From contig OU452211.1 of the NCBI GenBank assembly GCA_911728435.2, positions 372,001-436,000 on the forward strand: DNA of 64,000 bases. The letters run 5' to 3'. A model generated the notes under the pieces. The model had not been told where the DNA came from and ran no database searches. It was given only the letters and a program-made list of their open reading frames with translations. Shown one piece after another: positions 51,087 through 61,500 of this stretch (positions are counted from its first letter, which is position 1; each line of letters begins with the position of its first letter). The position numbers and the translations under genes are program-made. Origin of the DNA: Apoderus coryli (taxonomy: Eukaryota; Arthropoda; Insecta; Coleoptera; Attelabidae).

Positions 51087-51686
51087 TCATTTCTTCTTTT
51101 TTGATGACCCAAAACCCGAGAAACCCATTATGCTAGCCATTTCATTTGGTACGTCATTATCTTCCTCTGCTTCGACCGCTTTACGTTTTTCTTTTTTCTT
51201 CTCACGTCTATATTCCTTAAATTTCTCTTCCTCCTCAGCTATTTCATTTAAACGTGCCTGTAAATCATAATCTTTTTTCTTCTCTTCCATTTTCTTCTTA
51301 TTTTGCTCAAAACGCTGTTTCACAGAATCCAGGGAGCTACGTTCAACCTTCATACTCATACCAAGGTTTCTTTGATGTTTTTTGCCATTAATGTGATCAA
51401 GAAAGTTGATTGAGTCCTTAACAACACAATCACACACATTGCAATAGTACCCTCCAGACTGTGAGTTTGGTGTGCTTTTACTTATAATAATACTTTTTCC
51501 TAATTTGGAGTCCAAATCAACTTTGTATTCACGAGTTTTTAGTAACTCTCGTTTAACTGGTGGACCCTTTTTTTTGTTCTCGTCATCTTCTTTTAATTCG
51601 CGTTCTAAACGAATACGGTCTTCTGCGAGTTTTTCGTACTCGTCCCTGTCCCACTTGCGCCTGTGATCGTCAGGTCTCATCGTCAT
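51087..51686 (-). CDS. ZMAT2: ZMAT2 / Snu23 zinc-finger splicing factor
   Basis: Orthologue of human ZMAT2 and yeast Snu23, a protein of the U4/U6.U5 tri-snRNP needed when the spliceosome is activated; nuclear. The single open frame gives 199 residues, the same length as the human protein. Residues 8-24 (HRRKWDRDEYEKLAEDR) and 44-52 (VKRELLKTR) are conserved N-terminal segments. Residues 80-104 hold the matrin-type C2H2 zinc finger (YYCNVCDCVV...HINGKKH), followed by QRNLGMSMKVERSSLDSVKQ, a charged coiled coil (about 120-175) and the conserved tail MASIMGFSGFGSSKKKK. The ATG used is the first in frame and lies just before the conserved HRRKWD segment. It has no introns, but the reading frame is fully intact and it is divergent from Ecm29, so it looks like a functional gene. 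Confidence 0.96.
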   Translation of the reverse strand: MTMRPDDHRRKWDRDEYEKLAEDRIRLERELKEDDENKKKGPPVKRELLKTREYKVDLDSKLGKSIIISKSTPNSQSGGYYCNVCDCVVKDSINFLDHINGKKHQRNLGMSMKVERSSLDSVKQRFEQNKKKMEEKKKDYDLQARLNEIAEEEEKFKEYRREKKKEKRKAVEAEEDNDVPNEMASIMGFSGFGSSKKKK

Positions 51687-52512
51687 GGTTATTTATCTAT
51701 TATTTATACACCTTCACATAAAAAACTTAAGAACGCACAATGTACTTCATAAATCGTTTCAATTTATTAATTTGTTAGATTATAATTCGTAGTATTATTT
51801 TCGTATATTATAAACACTTTTACATGTCATCATAACCTCAACTTCAACTACAAACAGCTAGTGTTGAGAATAATTACTAACATACTAACCCAATGACATT
51901 TGACATTACAACAGTTTAGTCGGAGGCCAAAAAAAATTGGAAAGAAAGAAGACCTATTAGGAGATTTCCCTTTCACGCCACATATCAGCAATTGTAACTC
52001 ACCACCTCACCTGCATTGTGCAACGTGCAACGATATTCAGACGTATTAGTTTATGAAAAGAACTATGAAATGATTTTTTTAAAAAGAGGCTGTTGTAAAT
52101 TGAGAGGATGATAAAAACATCATTGAAAATCACTTTATTCCCAAAAGGTTCCGAACAGAGAAGTTAAATACTATAGAGTATATTATTACAAACAAGCGAA
52201 AAACCACTTGGAACCAATGACTTTAGAGAGTACATGGATTTCCAATATATCGTGTAACCGGGGGATTAATTTTAACTTTTCTTTTCCTCGCAACATTGCA
52301 GCAAAGATTAATAATCTCCATACCAACGATGAAAGAAATCAGTGATGGTGTAGGCCATAATAGAGGAGAGAGAGTAGATAACCTACAAATTGATAATTGT
52401 GTAAACATTGATGATATTGTACAATTTAGTCTATTAAATCTGTGGTTGGTTTAAAAACACAAGCAATATCTTGATTTAATATTTTTCTTGATCTACTCGT
52501 ATAATTAATACC
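51687..52512. promoter_or_regulatory. Shared upstream region between ZMAT2 and Ecm29
   Basis: 826 bp separate the start codons of the two divergent genes. No coding sequence or clear transposon was seen. No strong TATA box was identified at a suitable place for either gene, as expected for housekeeping genes. Whether the promoters are shared is inference. Confidence 0.4.
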
Positions 52513-55500
52513 ATGGCAGGCGCAGCTGATGAATTGAGTAAGAACAAAACGACAACATATCGATTTCAAATCTATTTTTCTATTTTGTTTAAGTGCTATT
52601 AGAAAGGGTTTTTCTAAGACTTGGTTCTGCAGAAACCGATGAACAGCTTCAAAATGTTTTATGCAAGTTCCTACCACCTGTACTAATCAAACTATCGTCC
52701 CCACAGGAAACTGTTAGAAAGAAGGTCTTTATTGAATATATTTACATAATATATTTTTAGGCAATAAGTTTAACTTTTAGGTAATGGAATTACTAATACA
52801 CATCAACAAACGTATCAAAACCAGACCTACAGTACAGTTACCAGTTGAGGCTTTGTTAGTAATGTATCAAGACCCAAAGGCTACATCTTTTGTTATAGTA
52901 AGAATTATGTACACACCACAAAACACAATAAAAATAATTCTCCTATCTTAGAATTTCACAATAATCTACATAAAATCTGGCTTTCCGCGTTTGCCAGTTG
53001 AGAAACAAGCTGAATTGGTTCCAAATATATTAAATGCACTTGAAAATAAACCAATTCCACATGTAGAAAATTTGCTGTTACTTATCATACCACTGTTAGG
53101 GATAGTTCGAGTGCCTACAGAACCAGACAAAATTTCATCACTGTTTGGTTTGAATGAAAAACCGCACATTGCTAAACATTTGCTGGAAATCATGCTGGAT
53201 ATGTTACTTTTACCATACAGGTTAGTAAAATTTGAATAGTTGAGCTAGCTTTAAATCTTACATACGTATTTGTTTTTGATTCATCAGTGCATTGACTCCT
53301 CAAAGTCAACAGAGCGATACGGATCAATCAAATGCTAACGTATCTCTACCAGTACCCCCAGGTATGAGTCAAGTCTCATATAAAAGAGTTACAAACAATA
53401 ATCCAATGACGCCTGAAGAGTTAGAAAAGGTATTAGGATCTAAATTAATTTTTTGTTCTATTTATAACATACTTATGTGGTTTGACAGATAAAATTGGGC
53501 ATAGTGAAGTTCTTGGCACACGGAGTTTTCAAGGACAACGATATACTGATACATCTTATCGTCGCTGCAGCTGACACTAGATTCAGTGTTGCCAATCTTG
53601 CTGATAATGAGCTGAAAAAAGTTATCGGGTAAGTATCAACAAAACTAGTTCTCGATGGTTTGTATTTTGATATATTTTCAGAACGGTGACCTGGGATTCT
53701 CCGACAATAACACAGCCAATATTTACTCTGTTTTTGGGATCTAAAAATCCCAAAGCGGAGCAACAGAAAGTTGCAGCTAATACAAGGATTCGACTGAAAC
53801 TATTGACATACATGTGTAGAATAATGGGCAATGGATTTATTTTCCCAGCTAGTATACAAATAATTTTTGAGGCATTGCATGGCGAAAACACTAATGTTCG
53901 TTTGAAAACACTAGCCTTGAATTTTACCGGAAACTTGATTCGAGAGTAAGGGAATTATTTTGCTTAAAAGAATATTAACTTTTATACATATATCTTTGTT
54001 TTTAAGTGCATCTTGGGACTCTGTGAGTAAAGTAGCCACAGTACTTCTCTATGGCTTGGAAAAGCTTGTTAAAGAAGGCGAGGAGTCGCACCAGGGCAGA
54101 GCCTACGTGGTAATAGGACAGTTAGCAGAACGTTTTCCAACAGTGGCTTTCCATAACGTACCTCTTCTAGATATGTTCGTGACGAATCTAGAAACAGCTA
54201 ATCCAGATCTGAAAATGCGTATTCGAGAAGGATTTTCAAGTCTAGTATCAGCTTATCGATACGATTTGTTCCCTAATGAGGTTAATGAAGGTGGGCGATT
54301 GGATATATTGTTTGCATTGATGAAAATTAAGTTATATTCGCAAGATCCAATGGTTCGATTCGCAAGCGTGTTGGTTTGTGCGAGGATTTTTCCACCAAAC
54401 CATGTACCGTCGAAGTTTCTATTGCTAATAGCTACTGGAGATAGGTAAAATTATTATTATACTTGTTGCGATTGAGTAGTAGTTTCAAGGCTCTATTTGT
54501 AGTAACGAAGATGTGTTCAATGAAGCTTTTAAAGCGATTTATAATAGATCAAATATAGATCGAGAGAATGAAACATCGATTTACAAAAGTCTTGTAACAC
54601 CACCGTTTAATGAAATTGTGAAGTATGTGCATAGTGAATCCAACATTTATCTGAAGGATGAAACTAAACGCGTTAGTGTTGGAGGCGGTTTTTTACCATT
54701 TCCATTGAAGACTTATCTAGAGGTAAGATAGATGCTTTAACCTAGTGTTTCCATTCACATAATGAATTATATTTTTTGAATTATTGATACTTTTGTTAAA
54801 ATGACTAATTGAGGTTCTGAAGAAGTTTATGTAGAATAAAGGAAACGTTGGCTTAAGTTTAGGCCTTTAATAAGAGTTTGTTTCATGTTTCTTAGATTTT
54901 GTACTACATTCGATTGACCCTGCTAAAGCAAATCGACACAGTTCCATTAAACAGAGAAGTTCTTAGACATCCATGTGAATATTCACCAAAATTGGGCAAA
55001 CACTTCCGAGAGAATTACCAAACATTTGATAAAAATGATAGAAACAACAATCCTATGGTACTTTATGCAACACTAGTTAAAGATCTTGTTATTGCATATC
55101 CCGGTAAGTTGGGAATTAAATAATATTTGACGTTGACCTTAAAGAATGATTTCTGCAAAATACTTATGCATTAGTTGCTCTTCAGTTGTAGAAACGCTAT
55201 CGCTCGCCATAGAAGTAGTAGGCTGTTTGCCAGAAGTACATGACGTTATGTCGAAACAGTTGCCTTGGATGCGTGACAATCTACTGACGACAAATAACGA
55301 AGATGTACGAGAATATGCTGCACAATTGTATTCAATTGTTTTGATCAATTCTTTGGATGACGGGAATGAGTTTAGTAGTGCCATGGAACATTTGATATCA
55401 AAATCAAATAATGCACAACGTTTGGAAGCTCAACATGGCGCTATCTTAGCTTTAGGATATTGTTTAGAGGCATCCATTTTAAGCCGGAAACTGTACCTAA

Positions 55501-58500
55501 ATGAACTGGTGAAGAAATGCTTTGCAACATTAGGTATAATCCTACTATAATTAAATTGTTAAACATTTTTGTAATAACTTTTATTTTCAGTACCATTCCT
55601 GACCCACAAAACCCCACTTCTGATTGGTGCAGCATGTAGTAGTATCGGTCTTATTGGTAGAGTAGATTCTTTACCTTTAGACAACGGCAAACCTAGAAAA
55701 AGTGGTAGTCCAGATCCCAAACGGCCTACCATAGAAGGTTCTACTAAAATGGATGTGGTTCACGAAATGTTAGAAATATTGTCAAATGTAAAGATATCGG
55801 CAAAAGTTCGAGAAAAAGCTGCACGAGGTTTGGGACTGTTATGTGTTGGTGAGAAATTCCCCTACAGCAAGGAGATATTACAAGGATTGTTAGCTACTGC
55901 GAAAGAGGCAAGTAAACTGAGAAACCTTTGTTTAATAAAATATTTCGACTGCTTTACTGTTCCAGACCAAAGATGTAGAAGTCCATTTCACAATAGGGGA
56001 ATCACTTGTCATGGTGTGTCAGAGTGTGTGGTCACCTGAGGCTCGAAATATGTGGACAACGGTTCCCGAGGAATACTCACCTTCTGTCCAAGCTAATGAA
56101 TCTTTGCCTGATGATAATCTTGAATGGTTGCTCGACGAATTATTAACATTAGCAAAAAATTTACATCCAAATTCGAAACAGGCTTCCTGTATATGGTTAA
56201 TGGCTGTAATTAAAGGTTGTGGTGAACGTAAGCCTATTACTGATCGGTTGCAAAAGGTACAAAATACTTTTATGGAGTTACTTTGTGAGAATAATGGTAA
56301 GGCATTAAAAATGTGCAGTGTGTTTGGTGCTACAAATTATGTTTTTTTAGATATTGTGCAGGATGTAGCATCTAAAGGTCTGTGCATAGTCTATGACACA
56401 TATAAATCAGAGGAATTGTTAACAGCCTTAGTTCGACAACTAACTTCAGGTACTAGAAATGTAGCACAAGTGGCTAGCGACACTAAATTGTTCGAGGAAG
56501 GTCAGCTTGGGAAAAGTCCTACGGGGTAAGGGTTTATTTGCCTTTATTACAGTATTTAGATTATCTTTGTTTTTTTTTATTCAGAGGCAATTTGACAACG
56601 TATAAAGAACTATGTTCTTTGGCTTCGGATCTGAACAAACCAGACTTGATTTATCAGTTCATGCATTTGGCTAATCATAATGCTATATGGAATTCGAAAA
56701 AGGGGGCTGCATTCGGATTTTCGAGTATCGCCGAGAAATGCGGTGAAGCTCTCAAAGTACATTTACCAGAAATCATTCCGAAACTCTATCGATACCAGTA
56801 TGATCCAACACCTAGTATCCAGTCGTCAATGCGGAATATTTGGAGGGTTTTGGTACCCGAATCACAAAAAATGGTAGGCTTTTGCAGAGTTTAACTTGCC
56901 TATAGCTTTGCATTTATATATACTCAAATTACCTTTCAGCTGGACCAGTATTACAATGAGATCCTAAGGGATTTGTTAGATAATTTAAATTCTGGACAAT
57001 ATCGGGTCAGACAGTCGTGTTGTTTGGCCTTACAAGATTTTCTTAAAGGTACTGGTAATAGATCTATTCATGATGCTACTGATTCGATGGAGGAGTTGTG
57101 GATGAAAATTTATAGAGTTATGGATGACCATCACGAGGATACTCGGTTGATTGCTGTGAAGACTTACAGGATATTAAGTGTGGTAAGCGTATGAAGTGTG
57201 GTAAGCGTATGAACTTGCGTATGATGTGTGGTAAGCGTATGAACTTGCGTATGAAGTGTGGTAAGCGTATGAACTTGCGTATGATGTGTGGTAAGCGTAT
57301 GAACTTGCGTATGAAGTGTGGTGAGCGTATGAACTTGCGTTTGAAGTGTGGTAAGCGTATGAACTTGCGCATGAAATGTGGTAAACGTATGAACTTTCGT
57401 ATGAAGTGTGGTAAGCGTATGAACTTGCGTATGATGTGTGGTAAGCGTATGAACTTGCGTATGAAGTGTGGTGAGCGTATGAACTTGCGTTTGAAGTGTG
57501 GTAAGCGTATGAACTTGCGCATGAAATGTGGTAAGCGTATGAACTTGCGTATGAAGTGTGTTAAGCGTATGAACTTGCGTATGAAGTGTGGTAAGCGTAT
57601 GAACTTGCGCATGAAATGTGGTAAGCGTATGACCTTGCGTATGAAGTGTGGTAAGGAGTTGTGGATGAAAATTTATAGAGTTATGGATGACCATCACGAG
57701 GATACTCGGTTGATTGCTGTGAAGACTTACAGGATATTAAGTGTGGTAAGCGTATGAACTGTGGTAAGCGTATGAACTTGCGTATGATGTGTGGTAAGCG
57801 TATGAACTTGCGTATGAAGTGTGGTAAGCGTATGAACTTGTGCATGAAGTGTGGTAAGCGTATGAACTTGCGTATGAAGTGTGGTAAGCGTACGAACTTG
57901 CGTATGAAGTGTCAAGTTTTACCCTGATGGTTTCGTCACCAAAATGTGATACTGTAATGCAATTTTTAGCTTTGCGTCAGAGGCTGTGATTTAAATTACG
58001 GTAAAGCTGGAGTGAAGCTAGTCGAATCAATTCTCCCACCATTATTAAAAACTGGAATAGCTCATAGTGTTGCTGAAATTCGTATCGCAAGGTAATATAC
58101 GTTATACAATATATTAACACATAAAACGTCTTTCGTAGTTTACAGACATTATCTGAATTGGTTAAAACATCCGGTAAACAATTAAAACCTTTCCTACCTA
58201 AGCTGATTCCGGCTCTTCTGCAAGCTACTGGTGAAGCAGAGTCTGCTAAATTGTCATATTTAAGTACAATGATGGGGGCGCAGTCTCAGGTGCAAGAGGC
58301 TGTGGACAGTGCACGCGCTTCATTAGCTAAGTCACATTTTACAACAGAAACAGTCTCTAAAACTCTTCAGTATGCTGATGCATCGATCTTAGAAGAACTC
58401 GTTCCAAGAATTGTTGAATTATTGAGAGGATCAGTAGCGTTAGGCACCAGGGTCGCGTCTGCTCATTTTGTTGTTATGTTGGTGGTCCATTTAGGAAAAG

Positions 58501-61500
58501 ATGTACAACCTTATACAGGTAGGTTGAGACTATATACTTTTGATTTAATTGATGTGGCTCGAAGGTCTAGTTTTGTACATTATAGTTAATTTATTTCTGA
58601 AGATAGATCGGGGTTTCAGGTAAATTTCTAGCGGCATTAGTGAATGGTTTAACAGATCGTAATGCTGCTATTCGTAAGCATTATGCAACTGCTATTGGTC
58701 ATCTGGTTGCTACAGCTAAAGAATCTAGTTTGGAAAAGTTGTTTGCCAAATTGGAACATTGGTATTTTGAACGCGAAGGTAAGTGCGGAGTTATTCATGC
58801 TTTAATATGATGCTCATTTTGTAATGAATAAAATGGGCGTTTTATCATCAACATGGTTGTGTAAATTATGTTATAGATGACTCCATAAGATCGGCTTGTG
58901 CTCATGCGATTCAATCAATTGGTATACACAATCAGGAAGTTTTGAAATCTCATTCAAACATTGTACTGCCACTGGTATTCTTTGCGATGCATGGTGAGAA
59001 GACTGACGAAACACGGAACACATTGGAAGTATGGACGGAAATATGGTCAGAAAACAGTCCTGGTACAGAAACTGGTATTAGACAAAATATTGAGAATATC
59101 TGTGGCATGTTGAAGAACGCTTTAGAGTCTCCTAGTTGGACTGTCAAAGCACAGGTATGTTGTTCCTAAAATGCTGTACATAATCAAATTTGAGATCTTC
59201 CAGCGTCTATTGATATATTTTTCTGTTCTAGGCTGCAAACGCTGTATCGACTGTTGCTAGTAAATTGGGCAGTACATTAGAAACATCACACAGGAATTCC
59301 CTGATTTCTATTTTATTAAATGGTTTGTCTGGTCGTACATGGAATGGGAAAGACAAACTGTTGAAAGCATTGGCTAGTATTTGTATCAATTGCAAGTGAG
59401 TTTATTCAGATATTGGCGAGCTAATCGTACAAGCTTGACCAATGATTATTGGAAATATTGAAGTACCAGAGTAAGTGGTTGTTTCTATTATATTTTAGAG
59501 ACTCAATTAAGCAAGATGCCGAAGTAAACATATCCTCATTGATTGATGTAGTTTTGAAGGAGACACGTAAAAATGAGATTGTATATAAAATATCGGCACT
59601 GCAATCTTTAGCAGAAATATTATCAGCGTTAGAAATCGATAGATTTGAGGAGGTTTATAATATTATTCAGACAACGATTAATGGCGACAATCCGGATAAG
59701 GATGAGGATATGTCAGCGGAAGAAGTGTCTAAAAGTAGAGAAAACAATATTAAACTGACGGAGACTGCCTACGAGACTTTGGGTAAGAATTTTGGGCTCT
59801 AAATACAAAAACAAAATGATTTTTCACCTTATATTGGGGGTAAAATGTTGAGGCAGAAATACATTTTGAAAAAAAAATAACTAAATTATACAGGGTGTCC
59901 CGTATATATTATATATCAGTCAAACATCAACCTAAGCCTCATACTTTTTTATTTTATTTATAAAATTTCGCCTAACTTTCAAACTCGATATTTTCGGAAC
60001 CAGACCAAATATCGTCCTCAGGTTTTCACGGGCTGAGAATGGGCCTTTTTGTGAAAGACATTGCTGTTTTAAAAAAATTCTCAACTGTCATATTGTTTTG
60101 TATACAGGGTGTTAAAAAAGTCTATGACTTTTATCTTAATTTTGAATATGTGTAACTTTCCAAGAAGATTTTTTTAATTTTATTTCTATGCGTCTTTTTA
60201 ATCAATAACCTTCTGCAAAAAAAGTTATTTCTCAAAATTTTTCTACCTGCCTTAGTTTGAAAATATCGATTTTTTTCAATAATTGGCAATTTTTTCAACT
60301 AAACCATCCTGAATTGTTCTTTTGGTTAATTTTGTTAGAAATTTTGCATATTTTTGTCCAGGTAAATCGTGGCCGGAACATTGCATGTTGAGGAAGAAAT
60401 TCATTTTGAAAAATAAATAAATAACTAAATTATACAGGGTGTCCCGTATATATTATATATCAGTCAAACATCAACCTAAGCCTCATACTTTTTTATTTTA
60501 TTTATAAAATTTCGCCTAACTTTCAAACTCGATATTTTCGGAACCAGACCAAATATCGTCCTCAGGTTTTCACGGGCTGAGAATGGGCCTTTTTGTGAAA
60601 GACATTGCTATTTTAAAAAATTTTCAACTGTTATATTGTTTTGTATACAAGGTGTTAAAAAAGTCTATGACTTTTATCCTAATTTTGAATGTGTGTAACT
60701 TTCCAAGAAGATTTTTTTAATTTTATTTCTATGCGTCTTTTTAATCAATAACCTTCTGCAAAAAAAGTAATTTCTCAAAATTTTTCTACCTGCCTTAGTT
60801 TGAAAATATCGATTTTTTTCAATAATTGGCAATTTTTTCAACTAAACCATCCTGAATTGTTCTTTTGGTTAATTTTGTTAGAAATTTTGCATATTTTTGT
60901 CCAGGTAAATCGTGGCCGGAACATTGCATGTTGAGGAAGAAATTCATTTTGAAAAATAAATAAATAACTAAATTATACAGGGTGTCCCGTATATATTATA
61001 TATCAGTCAAAAATCAACGTAAGCCTCATACTTTTTTATTTTATGTATAAAATTTCGCCTAACTTTCAAACTCGATATTTTCGGAACCAGACCAAATATC
61101 GTCCTCAGGTTTTCACGGGCTGAGAATGGGTCTTTTTGTGAAAGACATTGCTGTTTTAAAAAATTTTCAACTGTTATATTGTTTTGTATACAAGGTGTTA
61201 AAAAAGTCTATGACTTTTATCCTAATTTTGAATGTGTGTAACTTTCCAAGAAGATTTTTTTAATTTTATTTCTATGCGTCTTTTTAATCAATAACCTTCT
61301 GCAAAAAAAGTAATTTCTCAAAATTTTTCTACCTGCCTTAGTTTGAAAATATCGATTTTTTTCAATAATTGGCAATTTTTTCAACTAAACCATCCTGAAT
61401 TGTTCTTTTGGTTAATTTTGTTAGAATTTTTGCATATTTGTGTCCAGGTAAATCGTGGCCGGAACATTGCATGTTGAGGAAGAAATTCATTTTGAAAAAT

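Noticed and set aside
57654..57745. Duplicated exon 15 tail as an alternative Ecm29 exon
   Set aside because: No pyrimidine tract or branch-like sequence precedes it, and its inclusion would repeat protein sequence without a matching upstream half.
57183..57913. CRISPR-like array with 30-bp repeats
   Set aside because: Units are contiguous with no unique spacers, lie in a eukaryotic intron and copy a splice border.
57118..57915. Long repetitive open frames on both strands (e.g. [10 protein letters not shown] repeats, [10 protein letters not shown] repeats)
   Set aside because: They arise because the unit is exactly 30 bp and lacks stops in several frames. The array lies in an Ecm29 intron and begins at its splice donor.
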